Below, piece after piece: positions 1-8,914 of a stretch of 64,000 bases of DNA; position 1 is the first letter of the stretch; each line of letters opens with the position of its first letter. The notes beneath the pieces were generated by a model. That model searched no databases. It was not told where the DNA came from and was given only the letters and a program-made list of their open reading frames with translations. The stretch lies in NCBI RefSeq assembly GCF_002192695.1, contig NZ_MTLG01000120.1, forward strand, positions 1-64,000, read 5' to 3'. Source of the stretch: Achromobacter xylosoxidans (GTDB lineage: Bacteria; Pseudomonadota; Gammaproteobacteria; Burkholderiales; Burkholderiaceae_B). Both the position numbers and the translations under genes were made by a program.

Positions 1-9
1 GATGGGGCA

Positions 10-31
10 GTCCGGAGCGAAGGCTCCGGAC
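10..31. repeat. perfect 9-bp hairpin
   Basis: The arms GTCCGGAGC (10-18) and GCTCCGGAC (23-31) are exact reverse complements around a GAAG tetraloop. No T-run follows on either strand. It lies about 80 bp beyond the stop of the dehydrogenase gene and may be a transcript-end structure for a gene outside the window. Confidence 0.45.
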
Positions 32-68
32 CGCAATCGTTGCCCCGCGCATGGCGGGCCGCCGACGC

Positions 69-100
69 GACGGGCGTCTTAAGAACCTACAACGCCCGTC
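69..100 (-). terminator. candidate terminator hairpin after the dehydrogenase
   Basis: A perfect inverted repeat, GACGGGCGT (69-77) and ACGCCCGTC (92-100), with a 14-nt loop lies 13 bp past the stop codon of the minus-strand dehydrogenase. No strong U-tract follows, so intrinsic termination is only possible; 3'-end protection is an alternative. Confidence 0.4.
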
Positions 101-113
101 AGCAAGCAGAACA

Positions 114-1166
114 TCAAGCAGGCAACGCCTCAGGCACCCCAAGGTCGACGGCCAGCTTGGTAAGCCCGTCCCAAATCCGGCTATCAAACGTCAGCGCATC
201 CTCGTTCAGCGCCCGGTTGCGAGCTTCGTACTCGCCCGGATACTGCACGCCTTCGACGCCCGGTTGCGGCTTGCAGGCGTGCAGGTAGTCGATGAACGCG
301 CCCACCTCCATCGACCGCCAGTCCGTATTGAAGTCCACCTGCGGATCCAGCAGCAGCGCGAACATGTTGTTCGTCGCCACGCCGGTGCGCGGATGCTGCG
401 GCTGGATCGTGCCGCCGCCGGACAGCACGCCGGCCAGTAGTTCGGCCACCAGGCCCAGCGCGTAGCCCTTGTGGCCGCCGAACGGCAGCAGGGCGCCGGG
501 CGGGTCGGTGAACAGCGCGTTGGGATCGGTGGTCGGGTTGCCCTGGGCGTCGATCAGCGAGCCCGCGGGCGCTTCCTCGCCCTTGGCGGCCAGCACCCGC
601 GCCTTGTTGACGGCGATCGAGCTGGTGGCCATGTCCACCAGGAACGGCGGACGGCCTCCCGGCAGCGGACCGGCGAAGCACAGCGGATTGGTGGTCAGGC
701 AGGCCTGCGCGCCGCCGAAGGGCGCCACGGTCGGCGAGCGGTTGATCACGTTGGTGAAGGCCAGCAGGATCAGGCCCTTGGCCGCCACCATTTCGCCATA
801 GTGGCCCATGCGGCCCAAGTGATGGCTGTGGCGCAGCGTCAGGATGCACTGGCCGTGCTCCTGGGTGCGCTCGATGGCCTTCTCGATGACGACCTTGCCG
901 ACATATTGGCCCAGCCCGTGGTGGCCGTCGTAGGCCAGCATCGCGCCGCGGTCGTTGACCAGCTCGGGCCGGCCGTCGGCCTGGGCCAGGCCCTCGGACA
1001 GCACGCGCCGGTAGTTCGTCAGGATGGACAGGCCGTGGCTGGTGTAGCCCACCCGGTCGGACTCGACCAGGTGCTCGGCCACGTCGCGGGCGATGTCCTC
1101 GGGCACGCCTTGGGCCATCAGCACGCGGCGGCCGTATTCATTGGCTTGGGCGATCGAAATCTTCAT
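114..1166 (-). CDS. Ldh_2-family malate/L-lactate/ureidoglycolate dehydrogenase
   Basis: A 350-residue cytosolic NAD(P)-dependent 2-hydroxyacid dehydrogenase of the malate/L-sulfolactate/ureidoglycolate (YlbC/YiaK, Ldh_2) fold, unrelated to classical Rossmann malate dehydrogenase. Family hallmarks are visible: the N-terminal SDRVGYTSHGL segment, the catalytic-His motif RHSHHLGRMGHY around residue 115, the nucleotide-binding stretch with TNPLCFAGP and VDMATSS, and the late GGHKGYALGL motif. Length is normal for the family. It lies 12 bp downstream of a DASS anion permease on the same strand, so it probably oxidises the hydroxyacid that the permease imports. The exact substrate (malate, sulfolactate or another) cannot be read from sequence. 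Confidence 0.88.
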   Translation of the reverse strand: MKISIAQANEYGRRVLMAQGVPEDIARDVAEHLVESDRVGYTSHGLSILTNYRRVLSEGLAQADGRPELVNDRGAMLAYDGHHGLGQYVGKVVIEKAIERTQEHGQCILTLRHSHHLGRMGHYGEMVAAKGLILLAFTNVINRSPTVAPFGGAQACLTTNPLCFAGPLPGGRPPFLVDMATSSIAVNKARVLAAKGEEAPAGSLIDAQGNPTTDPNALFTDPPGALLPFGGHKGYALGLVAELLAGVLSGGGTIQPQHPRTGVATNNMFALLLDPQVDFNTDWRSMEVGAFIDYLHACKPQPGVEGVQYPGEYEARNRALNEDALTFDSRIWDGLTKLAVDLGVPEALPA

Positions 1167-1178
1167 GATGCGACCTCC

Positions 1179-2678
1179 TTACAGCCAGCCCAGCCAGCGC
1201 CAGTAGGTCATGCCCATCAGCAGCATCAGCAGGTAGCCGACGATGGTGACGATGATGCCGACCTTGGCGAACTGCTTGGCATTGAAGGTCTCCGTACCCA
1301 GGCACACCATGTTCTGCGGCGCGTTGATGGGCAGGATGAAGCCGTAGCTGACGACGAAGCCCAGCAGCATGGTCATGCCCAGGCGGCTGAAGTCGCCCGG
1401 CAGCGTGGCCAGCACCGAGATCAGGATCGGCAGCATGGCCGAGGTCAGCGCGGTGGCGCTGGCGAAACCCAGGTGGATGACGATGAGGAAAGCGGCCAGG
1501 ATCGCAAAGATTGCCAGCGGTCCCAGGTGGTCCAGTCCGGTGTGCGCCACGACCTGGTTGCCCAGCCATTGGCCGGCCTGGGTCGTCAGCAGGGCGGTGC
1601 CCAGGCTGATGCCGACGCCGAACACGATCACGGTGCCCCATGGGATGCGCGATTGCACGTCTTTCCACGTCATCACGCCAAAGCGCGGCAACAGCAGCAG
1701 GACCAGGCCGAAGTAGGTGGTGGAGGTGGTGTCGAACTTGTGCAGCTTGCCTTCGGTCGACCAGAACAGCAGCAGCATGAGCGACACGGCCATCAGGCGC
1801 TTTTGCGCGCCGGTCATGGGGCCCAGTTCAAGCAGCGACTTCTCGACGGCTTCCTTGCCTCCCGCGATGCTGTCGCTTTCCGGCGGCAGCAGCTTGAGCA
1901 CGATGATGATCAGCACGGCCGACATGATCAGCGACCAGGGGGCGCCGGCGATCAGCCAGTCCGACCACGCCACGCGTTCGCCCAGCATCTTTTCCATGAA
2001 GCCGACGGTCAGCAGGTTCTGCGCGGCGGCGGTCTGGATGCCGACGTTCCAGATGCTGGTGGCCTGTGCCACGATGATCATGATGCCGGCGGCGATGTTG
2101 GACCGCTTGTCCACGCCGAAGGCAGCGATGACGCCCATCATGATGGGCACCACGGCCGCGCTGCGCGCGGTGGCGCTGGGCACCACCAGGCTCAGCACAA
2201 TGGTCACGGCGATACATCCGATCAGGATGCGGCGCGTGCTGGTGCCCACCTTGGCCAGCGTCACCAGCGCGATGCGCCGGTCCAGCCCGGTGAAGGTCAT
2301 GGCGGCCGCAATGAACAAGGCGCCGGTGACCAGCGCCAGCGCCGAGTTCGCGAAGCCGGTCAGCGCCATGCTGATCGCGGCCGAGGTGCCATAGAGCACT
2401 TGCGGGTCTTTGATTGTCGGAGCCGTGCCCAGCAGGAAGGCCATCAGCGTCGTGATCATGATCGCGCTGGCTTCGTAGGACACGGCTTCGGTAATCCAGA
2501 CCACCACTGCGAATGCCAGGATGGCGAGCATCCGGTGGCCCGCGACGGGCAGGTCGGCGGGCAAGGGCATCATCAGCACGCCGATCATCACTAGGACGCC
2601 GGCGATGAGTCCGATTGGAATTTTGGTTTTCTTTGGGGCTTGCGAGGCAGGGACGGCGGCTTGCGCGGTCATATCCAT
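1179..2678 (-). CDS. DASS/SLC13-family anion:sodium symporter
   Basis: A 499-residue polytopic inner-membrane permease. The hydrophobic helices run from about residue 22 to the C-terminus and show divalent anion:sodium symporter features: the early WITEAVSYEASAI segment, the SNT-like hairpin (VVPSATARSA), and a second repeat with FASATALTSAMLP and LPINAPQNMV. The family imports di- and tricarboxylates, sulfate or sulfonates. It is the first gene of a two-gene operon with the Ldh_2 dehydrogenase, which suggests a C4-dicarboxylate or sulfolactate-type substrate. An FNR-type box about 110 bp upstream suggests oxygen-responsive expression. Start chosen at MDMTAQ; the segment before the first helix is short and polar. 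Confidence 0.88.
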   Translation of the reverse strand: MDMTAQAAVPASQAPKKTKIPIGLIAGVLVMIGVLMMPLPADLPVAGHRMLAILAFAVVVWITEAVSYEASAIMITTLMAFLLGTAPTIKDPQVLYGTSAAISMALTGFANSALALVTGALFIAAAMTFTGLDRRIALVTLAKVGTSTRRILIGCIAVTIVLSLVVPSATARSAAVVPIMMGVIAAFGVDKRSNIAAGIMIIVAQATSIWNVGIQTAAAQNLLTVGFMEKMLGERVAWSDWLIAGAPWSLIMSAVLIIIVLKLLPPESDSIAGGKEAVEKSLLELGPMTGAQKRLMAVSLMLLLFWSTEGKLHKFDTTSTTYFGLVLLLLPRFGVMTWKDVQSRIPWGTVIVFGVGISLGTALLTTQAGQWLGNQVVAHTGLDHLGPLAIFAILAAFLIVIHLGFASATALTSAMLPILISVLATLPGDFSRLGMTMLLGFVVSYGFILPINAPQNMVCLGTETFNAKQFAKVGIIVTIVGYLLMLLMGMTYWRWLGWL

Positions 2679-2787
2679 CTCCGGTTGAGGTCAAACTGCC
2701 GACACACCGCCCCGCGAGCAACGGGATAGGTCAAATCGGTGTGTCGACGCTACAGCATGATCGTGACGGCATTGCGGAAAACCCGTA

Positions 2788-2801
2788 TTGATACTGATCA
2801 A
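2788..2801 (-). promoter_or_regulatory. perfect FNR/ANR-type box
   Basis: The sequence TTGAT-ACTG-ATCAA matches the FNR consensus TTGATN4ATCAA at all ten specified positions. Its centre (2794.5) would sit at -41.5 for a start site near 2753, where CACGAT (minus strand, plus coordinates 2760-2765) could serve as a weak -10. This is the class II arrangement for the permease-dehydrogenase operon. No mapped start site is available. Confidence 0.65.
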
Positions 2802-2881
2802 ACCTGTGGAGAATTGGGCTTGTGGAAAACCTCTGACGGGCATTATGCTCGTCGCCCCGCGCCGCCGGCAAGCGAAGATTG

Positions 2882-2899
2882 TTGCATTGAACAATGCAA
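2882..2899. promoter_or_regulatory. 18-bp perfect palindrome (operator candidate)
   Basis: TTGCATTG, AA, CAATGCAA form an uninterrupted 18-bp palindrome about 85 bp upstream of the FNR box and about 200 bp upstream of the permease start. It may be an activator or repressor site for the permease operon. The cognate regulator is unknown; no regulator gene adjoins except slmA, whose TetR-type site is normally different. Confidence 0.45.
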
Positions 2900-2936
2900 A
2901 TCTGCCGAAATAGAGACGGATGGAAAATTAATTGGA

Positions 2937-2962
2937 TCGTGCCACGATGCTAATTGGCACGA
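2937..2962 (-). terminator. slmA terminator
   Basis: Arms TCGTGCCA (2937-2944) and TGGCACGA (2955-2962) form an 8-bp stem. On the minus strand it is followed by an A/T-rich tail with a TTTT run. It sits 25 bp beyond the slmA stop. Confidence 0.6.
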
Positions 2963-2986
2963 CGGCCGGATGACCCGGCCTCCAGC

Positions 2987-3562
2987 TCAGCCCAGCGCCA
3001 GGCGCAGCTGTTCGTCCAGATGCAGCGTGGGCGCGATGCGCCAGCCGCTCTGCGCATAACGCAGCCAGCGGCCCAGCACCAAGTGCGTCAGCAGGCTGGC
3101 GTGCGCCGCCACATTGGCCTGCGGCGGCAAGCCGCCATCGGTGACCGCGATGCGCAGCGATTGCTTCAACGACGCTTCGATGCGGTCGTTGATGTGGTTG
3201 ATGCGTTCCTGCAGGCGGTTGTCTTCCGTGACCAGCGCGTCGCCGGTCAGCACCCGTGTCATGCCCTTGTTGCGTTCCGAAAAGGTCAGCAGCATGGAGA
3301 CGGTCTGGTGGGCCTGGGTCAGGCCATGGGGTTCGGCGATGGCGATCTGGTTCACCAACGTGAAGATGCTGGTTTCGATGAATTCGATCAGCCCTTCGAA
3401 CATCTGCGCCTTGCTGGCGAAGTGCCGGTAGAGCGCGGCTTCGGAGACTTCCAGGCGCGCGGCAAGCGCGGCCGTGGTGATGCGGGATGCGTGCGGCTGC
3501 TCCAGCATCTCGGCCAGGGTCTGCAGAATCTGGGTCTTGCGCTCGCCGGGTTTGCTCGCCAT
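2987..3562 (-). CDS. slmA: nucleoid occlusion factor SlmA (TetR family)
   Basis: A 191-residue TetR-fold DNA-binding protein. The N-terminal helix-turn-helix (about residues 25-55) has the AALAARLEVSEAALYRHFASKAQM pattern, and the C-terminal all-helical regulatory domain resembles SlmA. SlmA binds dispersed chromosomal sites and blocks FtsZ polymerisation over the nucleoid. It lies just downstream of a HAD phosphatase and argB, a common betaproteobacterial arrangement. It ends in its own hairpin terminator. Start chosen at MASKPGERK, the usual SlmA beginning. A generic TetR regulator is the alternative, but full-length similarity and neighbours favour SlmA. Confidence 0.85.
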   Translation of the reverse strand: MASKPGERKTQILQTLAEMLEQPHASRITTAALAARLEVSEAALYRHFASKAQMFEGLIEFIETSIFTLVNQIAIAEPHGLTQAHQTVSMLLTFSERNKGMTRVLTGDALVTEDNRLQERINHINDRIEASLKQSLRIAVTDGGLPPQANVAAHASLLTHLVLGRWLRYAQSGWRIAPTLHLDEQLRLALG

Positions 3563-3618
3563 GGAAGGGTCTGCTCTCGCGCAGGCTTGACGGTGAAGGG
3601 GAGGGGAGGAGCGCGCCG

Positions 3619-4364
3619 CTATCCCCGCAGGGGGCGTCGGCGTAACAGCAAATCACTGACGGAGTTTACCCGCAAGTCGACGTAGGCCGGCCGCTGCGAG
3701 CGGCCGCGGGCGAACGGCGTGCCCGGGTGATACACGTGGACGGTGCGCAGCCCGGCCTGGCGCGCGCCGCGCAGATTGGCCAAGGTGTCTTCCACCAGCA
3801 CCGCGTTGCGCGCCTGCACGCCTTCGCGGGCCAGCACGTGGCGCAGCAGGGCGGGCGAAGGCTTGGGTCGGAACTCGCCATGCAGGCGCATGTGCTCGAT
3901 GGCCCACAGGCTGTCGAACTGCCGCAGGATGCCCAGGCGCGCGAGCACCGCGCGGGCATAGTGCAGCGGCGCGTTGGTCAGCAGCACCTTGCGGCCGGGC
4001 AGCCGGCTCAGCTTGTAGGCCAGCGCCTTTTCCGCGCGCACCAGCGGGCCGACGTCGAAGTCGTGGCTGCGGTGCAGGAATTCGTGCGGGTCCACGCCGT
4101 GATGGCGCACCATGCCTATCATGGTGGCGCCGTAGCGTTTCCAGTACTGCGAACGCACGCGGTTGGCGGTGTCGATGTCGACGTTCAGCGCCTCGACCAC
4201 GGCCATGGTCATGCCGTGGTCGATCTTGGGGAAGATGGCGTGCGAGGTGTCGTGCAGCGTGTTGTCCAGGTCGAACAGCCACAGGCGTTCGGAAACGCCC
4301 GTGGCGGTGCGGCGGGAGCGGCGCACGCGCACCGCCGGCCGCAGCAGGTAACGCTGTGCCCGCA

Positions 4365-4365
<1 letters not shown>
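3619..4365 (-). CDS. HAD-family pyrimidine 5'-nucleotidase-like phosphatase
   Basis: A 248-residue haloacid-dehalogenase hydrolase. Motif I is FDLDNTLHD near residue 30, motif II LLTNAP, and motif IV the VLVEDT segment; the cap between I and II is alpha-helical. The profile resembles the SDT1/YjjG pyrimidine 5'-nucleotidase group, which dephosphorylates UMP, CMP or related nucleotides. The start ATG (4365) overlaps the argB stop in an ATGA junction, so the gene is translationally coupled to argB. The open frame runs further upstream, but that part lies inside argB and is not used. Substrate is inferred from family only. Confidence 0.82.
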
Positions 4366-5300
<935 letters not shown>

Positions 5301-5490
5301 TTAGAAAAAATGCCTGCACAAAAACGCGTTCGGGACGCGGTAGCGCAAGCATACGACGGATTGTAGTACCCACAGGTTTCTTATGCTTTAAACCCATGTT
5401 CATATGCCCGACAAATAACCGGCATTCAGGTAAATTGGGGGCGATTTCGCAACGGCCGGCCCCGCAAAAGGGGGCAGGGCCACACCGGCA

Positions 5491-5513
5491 GGGGCATCGG
5501 CCCCCGATTTTTT
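5491..5513 (+). promoter_or_regulatory. terminator-like hairpin in the metQ-like leader (attenuator candidate)
   Basis: Arms GGGGC (5491-5495) and GCCCC (5500-5504) flank an ATCG loop and are followed by CGATTTTTT, only 20 bp before the start codon of the binding-protein gene. Upstream G- and C-runs (about 5455-5480, CCCC then GGGGG) could pair alternatively with these arms. It looks like an intrinsic terminator inside the leader, so conditional read-through is possible. I do not recognise a known riboswitch class. Confidence 0.4.
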
Positions 5514-5533
5514 ACCCATAAAAGAGGCAACAC

Positions 5534-6322
5534 ATGCGTTTGAACTTTGTCCGGTCCGCCCTGGCGGCGTCGGTGTTCCTGATGGCGGCAAACGCCGCCC
5601 ATGCCGAAAAAATCGTGGTGGGCGCGACCCAGGTTCCCCATGCCGAGATCCTGGAAGTAGTGAAGCCGCAGCTGGCCAAGGAAGGCGTGGAGCTCGACAT
5701 CAAGGTGTTCAGCGACTACGTGCAGCCCAACCTGCAATTGGCCGACAAGCAGCTGGACGCCAACTTCTTCCAGCACAAGCCGTACCTGGACTCCTTCAAC
5801 AAGGACCGCAAGGCCACGCTGGTGCCGGTGGCGCTGGTGCACGTCGAGCCCTTCGGCGGCTATTCCAAGAAGATCAAGAGCCTGTCCGAGCTCAAGGACG
5901 GCGCGACCGTCGCGATCCCGAACGATCCCTCCAACGGCGGCCGCGCGCTGGTGCTGCTGCAGAAGCAGGGCGTGATCAAGCTGAAGGACCCGTCCAACAT
6001 CCTGGCGACGGCCGCCGACGTGGTCGAGAACCCCAAGAAGCTGAAGTTCCGCGAGCTGGAAGCCGCCATGCTGCCGCGTTCGCTCGATGACGTGGACCTG
6101 GCGCTGATCAACACCAACTACGCCCTGGAAGCCGGCCTGGTCCCGACCAAGGACGCCCTCTTCATCGAAGGCTCGGATTCGCCCTACGCCAACATCCTGG
6201 TGACCCGTTCGGACAACAAGGACGCGCCGGGCATCAAGAAGCTGGTCCAGGCCCTGCACACGCCCGAGGTGAAGAAGTTCATCCAGGACAAGTACAAGGG
6301 CGCCGTGGTTCCGGCGTTCTGA
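5534..6322 (+). CDS. MetQ/NlpA-family substrate-binding protein
   Basis: A 262-residue periplasmic binding protein of the NlpA family, which binds methionine or related amino acids for MetNI-type ABC importers. A Sec signal peptide ends at AANAAHA before EKIVVGATQVPHAEIL (cleavage near residue 25). There is no lipobox cysteine, unlike classical MetQ, so it would be free in the periplasm. Family motifs QLDANFFQHKPYL and ATVAIPNDPSNGGRAL are intact. No metN or metI ATPase/permease gene adjoins, so it must serve a transporter encoded elsewhere. AAAGAGG lies 9 bp before the ATG. The leader carries a terminator-like hairpin. Confidence 0.88.
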   Translation: MRLNFVRSALAASVFLMAANAAHAEKIVVGATQVPHAEILEVVKPQLAKEGVELDIKVFSDYVQPNLQLADKQLDANFFQHKPYLDSFNKDRKATLVPVALVHVEPFGGYSKKIKSLSELKDGATVAIPNDPSNGGRALVLLQKQGVIKLKDPSNILATAADVVENPKKLKFRELEAAMLPRSLDDVDLALINTNYALEAGLVPTKDALFIEGSDSPYANILVTRSDNKDAPGIKKLVQALHTPEVKKFIQDKYKGAVVPAF

Positions 6323-6348
6323 GCCTGGCCCGCCGCGGCCTGATCTGG

Positions 6349-6374
6349 AAACCGCCCGTCGGGCGGTTTTTCTT
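6349..6374 (+). terminator. terminator of the metQ-like gene
   Basis: A 9-bp stem (AAACCGCCC, 6349-6357, with GGGCGGTTT, 6361-6369), a GTC loop and a T-rich tail lie 27 bp past the stop codon. Confidence 0.85.
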
Positions 6375-6409
6375 TTGGGCGCCGTCGTGGCGGGCCTGGC
6401 CGCCGGGCG

Positions 6410-6437
6410 AAAAAAAACCGCCCTGTCTGGGGCGGTC
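6410..6437 (-). terminator. terminator of the yraN-diaA-dolP-tlpA operon
   Basis: On the minus strand a GC stem (ACCGCCCC paired with GGGCGGT) is followed by a run of eight T. It lies 20 bp beyond the stop of the TlpA-like gene, back to back with the opposite-strand metQ-like terminator. Confidence 0.85.
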
Positions 6438-6456
6438 CTTTGTGGGGCTGCGGCGC

Positions 6457-6951
6457 TCAGCCCGCCGCCAGGGCCTTTTCCACGGTGGCGTGGAATTCCG
6501 CCACATCGTATTCGCCCAGGTAGCGCTTGATGATGCGCCCCTGCTTGTCGATCAGGAAGGCCGTGGGCGTCAGGCGGATGTCGCCGAAGGCGCGGGCGAT
6601 GTCGCCCTTGGTGTCCAGGGCCACCGGGAACGGCAGCTTGCGCGTTTCGGCGAAGTTCAGCACGAAGTTGGGCGGGTCGTAGTTCATGGCGACCGCGACC
6701 GCCTGATAGCCCTTGGAGGCGTACTCGTTGTAGGCCGAGATGGTTTCCGGCATCTGCTTCACACAGGTCACGCAGCTGGTGGCCCAGAACTTGACCAGCA
6801 CGACCTTGCCGCGCAGGTCCTGCATCGAGAAGGTCTTGCCTTCCAGCGTGGTGAAGGTGACGTCGGGCGCGGTCTGGGCGGGGCGCATGACAAACCAGGC
6901 GCCGATGCCGACCGCCACCAGGACGGCCAGTGCGATGATGGCTTTCTTCAT
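6457..6951 (-). CDS. TlpA-like membrane-anchored thioredoxin
   Basis: A 164-residue thiol:disulfide oxidoreductase. One N-terminal hydrophobic segment (residues 3-22) anchors it to, or exports it across, the inner membrane. A thioredoxin fold follows, with the active site WATSCVTC (CxxC near residues 60-63) and the cis-proline motif RLTPTAFLID. TlpA/ResA proteins reduce periplasmic disulfides, for example in cytochrome c or cytochrome oxidase maturation. Its start overlaps the dolP stop by 4 bp (ATGA), so it is co-translated with the envelope cluster. The client protein is unknown. Confidence 0.87.
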   Translation of the reverse strand: MKKAIIALAVLVAVGIGAWFVMRPAQTAPDVTFTTLEGKTFSMQDLRGKVVLVKFWATSCVTCVKQMPETISAYNEYASKGYQAVAVAMNYDPPNFVLNFAETRKLPFPVALDTKGDIARAFGDIRLTPTAFLIDKQGRIIKRYLGEYDVAEFHATVEKALAAG

Positions 6952-7688
6952 TTGATGGGCATGGCCTCTACGCCACTGCTGGTGCCGGCCGCGTTGTCGC
7001 TGGCTGCGCCGGCGCCGCTTTCGATGGGCGCTTTGGTTTCCGTGGAAGTGTTGGACTTGGAACCGGTGTTCGACAGCCGGATGGCTTCCTCGCGGCTGAT
7101 CGTCTCGAACAGTTTAACCACCTTGGCCACGCCGCCGACGTCGGCGGTGGCGTTGGCGGCATACTCGCCTTCGGCCTGCGTTACCTTGCCCATCAGGTAG
7201 ACCACGCTGTGGTCGGTCGTGACCGCGATGGTGCCGGACGGCACGTACTTGGTGTTGAGCAGGGCGGTCTTGACCTTGGAGGTCAGCCAGGTGTCGTTGG
7301 AGCGCGTGCCGAACGAGGCGATGGGGCCCACGTTCAACTGGTTGATGACCTGTTTGACGTTTTCCACGCCCTGGGCGATGGCGGTGGCCTGGCTCTTGGC
7401 TTCTTCGGTGGGCACGTCGCCGGTCAGCAGCAGGTGGCCGCCGTAGGCCATGGCATTGACGCGGGCGGTGTCGCCCAGCTTCTGCGAGATCTGGCTCTGC
7501 GCCTTGAACGCCATGTTCTGGTCTTCGAGCTGGACGCCGGAGGTGCGGCGGTCCGTCACGACGACCGCGGTGGTGGCGGCCGCGCCGCCCACGATCAGGG
7601 GCGCGCAGGCCGTCAGCGAGAGCGCGGCGGTGGAGAGCGCCGCGGCGAGCATCAACGGGCGGGCTGCGGTACGGACGTCAGAAATCAT
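6948..7688 (-). CDS. dolP: outer-membrane BON-domain lipoprotein DolP
   Basis: A 246-residue lipoprotein. Its signal peptide ends in a lipobox (SLTAC, Cys about residue 28). Two BON domains follow (about 58-125 and 130-200), then a low-complexity Ser/Thr/Ala tail absent from E. coli DolP (191 residues). DolP (YraP) supports outer-membrane integrity and BAM function. The rsmI/yraN/diaA/dolP neighbourhood matches the E. coli yraL-yraN-diaA-yraP cluster and supports orthology. It overlaps diaA upstream and the TlpA-like gene downstream by 4 bp each. Confidence 0.85.
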   Translation of the reverse strand: MISDVRTAARPLMLAAALSTAALSLTACAPLIVGGAAATTAVVVTDRRTSGVQLEDQNMAFKAQSQISQKLGDTARVNAMAYGGHLLLTGDVPTEEAKSQATAIAQGVENVKQVINQLNVGPIASFGTRSNDTWLTSKVKTALLNTKYVPSGTIAVTTDHSVVYLMGKVTQAEGEYAANATADVGGVAKVVKLFETISREEAIRLSNTGSKSNTSTETKAPIESGAGAASDNAAGTSSGVEAMPIK

Positions 7689-8278
7689 TCGGTGTCTCCA
7701 AGCAGAAGAGCGTCAATGCCGTCGCACAGCGCGTGCAGCAGCAGAATATGGACTTCCTGGATGCGCATCGTGCGATCGCTGGGAACACATAGATGGACGT
7801 CCATCGGCGTAATGAGTTCCCCCATCACGCCGCCGCCCTTGCCGGTCAGGGCAAGCACGTGCATTTCGCGGGCGCTGGCGGCTTCCATGGCGCGCACCAC
7901 GTTGGGGGAATTGCCGCTGGTGGATATGGCTACCAGCACGTCGCCGGCCTGGCCGAAGGCGTTGACCTGGCGTTCGTAGATTTCGTCGAAGCCGTAGTCG
8001 TTGCCCACCGCGGTGAGGATCGAGGTGTCGGTGTTGAGCGCGATGCCGGCCAGGGGCAGGCGTTCGCGTTCGAAGCGGCCCACCAGTTCGGCGATGAAAT
8101 GTTGCGCGTCGGCGGCCGAGCCGCCATTGCCGCAAGCCAGAATCTTGCCGTTGTTTGCCAGGGCGCCGAACAGCACGTCCACCGCCACCGCCAGCGGCTC
8201 GGCCAGGACGTTCATACTTTGTTCGCACGCAGCCATGGCGTCGCGAAAGTGCGACGTCATACGAGAGGTCATATCCAT
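7685..8278 (-). CDS. diaA: SIS-domain protein DiaA (GmhA-like)
   Basis: A 197-residue sugar-isomerase-fold protein of the DiaA/GmhA family, with CGNGGSAADAQHFIAE (about 50-65), STSGNSPNV (about 119-127) and the C-terminal RIQEVHILLLHALCD. DiaA binds DnaA and promotes initiation; GmhA makes D-glycero-manno-heptose 7-phosphate. The two are close paralogues and automatic annotation often says gmhA. Gene order yraN-diaA-dolP favours DiaA. No other heptose gene is nearby. The first few residues (MDMTSRM) leave two possible starts. Confidence 0.78.
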   Translation of the reverse strand: MDMTSRMTSHFRDAMAACEQSMNVLAEPLAVAVDVLFGALANNGKILACGNGGSAADAQHFIAELVGRFERERLPLAGIALNTDTSILTAVGNDYGFDEIYERQVNAFGQAGDVLVAISTSGNSPNVVRAMEAASAREMHVLALTGKGGGVMGELITPMDVHLCVPSDRTMRIQEVHILLLHALCDGIDALLLGDTE

Positions 8279-8344
8279 GGGCGCGATTATCTCACGGGGC
8301 CATGGCGTGGTTCTGTCCAGGCGTAACGACTGTTAGGCAGGTCG

Positions 8345-8848
8345 TTACCGGGGCAGGCGTAGGCTCTCGGCCTGCCAGAACGCGTCGCGCAGCCATTGGG
8401 GATCGCCGGTGTCGAAGACGACCGCGTCAAAGCGTGCCGCCGGCAGCCTGCCGTGCCAGTGGCGCCGGGCCAGCTCCGGCAGCCAGTAGGCCGCGGCGCG
8501 GGACAGCCGGGCCTGCTTGTCCGGGCCGATGCTGGCCGCGGCGCCGCCATAGCGGCTGGGGCCGCGCGCGCGGACTTCGACGAACACCAAGGTGTCGCCT
8601 TCGCGCATGGCCAGGTCGATCTCGCCGGCGCGGGTCTGCAGGTTGCGCGCCAGCAGGACCAGGCCGCGCGACTGCAGCAGGCGCAGGGCGGCGTCCTCGT
8701 GGTGGTCGCCCTTGCGTTGGGCGGGCGAGCGCCGCGGCGGCGGGCGATCCGCGGGCGCCGCGCGGGTGGAACGGCGCCGGCGCTTGGCCGCGCGGCGGCG
8801 GGCCGCCAGGGCCAGTTCGCAGGCCAGTCGCAAGGTGTCATCCGTCAT
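8345..8848 (-). CDS. YraN-family (UPF0102) nuclease-fold protein
   Basis: A 167-residue protein ending in a UPF0102 domain with the endonuclease-like core [29 protein letters not shown] and [10 protein letters not shown]. The E..D..ExR residues resemble archaeal Holliday-junction resolvase folds; function in bacteria is unproven. An Arg/Ala/Pro-rich N-terminal extension of about 45 residues precedes the domain and looks disordered and basic. I chose the ATG at 8848 because GGAG lies 5 bp before it; an in-frame ATG at 8872 has no ribosome site. Divergent from rsmI across about 65 bp, as in many proteobacteria. Confidence 0.83.
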   Translation of the reverse strand: MTDDTLRLACELALAARRRAAKRRRRSTRAAPADRPPPRRSPAQRKGDHHEDAALRLLQSRGLVLLARNLQTRAGEIDLAMREGDTLVFVEVRARGPSRYGGAAASIGPDKQARLSRAAAYWLPELARRHWHGRLPAARFDAVVFDTGDPQWLRDAFWQAESLRLPR

Positions 8849-8914
8849 GGGCGCTCCGGAAGTGGCGGGCATAGGCGGCTACACTGACATGGTTTCCCGT
8901 GTCCGTAGGCTGCA

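Noticed and set aside
471-2594. A 707-codon plus-strand frame over the permease and dehydrogenase
   Set aside because: Shadow frame of low-complexity His/Gln/Asp content; the minus-strand genes carry all family motifs.
5400-5533. SAM riboswitch upstream of the MetQ-like gene
   Set aside because: I could not find conserved SAM-I or SAM-II core elements; only a terminator-like hairpin is evident.
7685-8278. Calling the SIS protein GmhA (phosphoheptose isomerase)
   Set aside because: Gene order matches diaA; sequence alone cannot exclude GmhA, so DiaA is given with reduced confidence.
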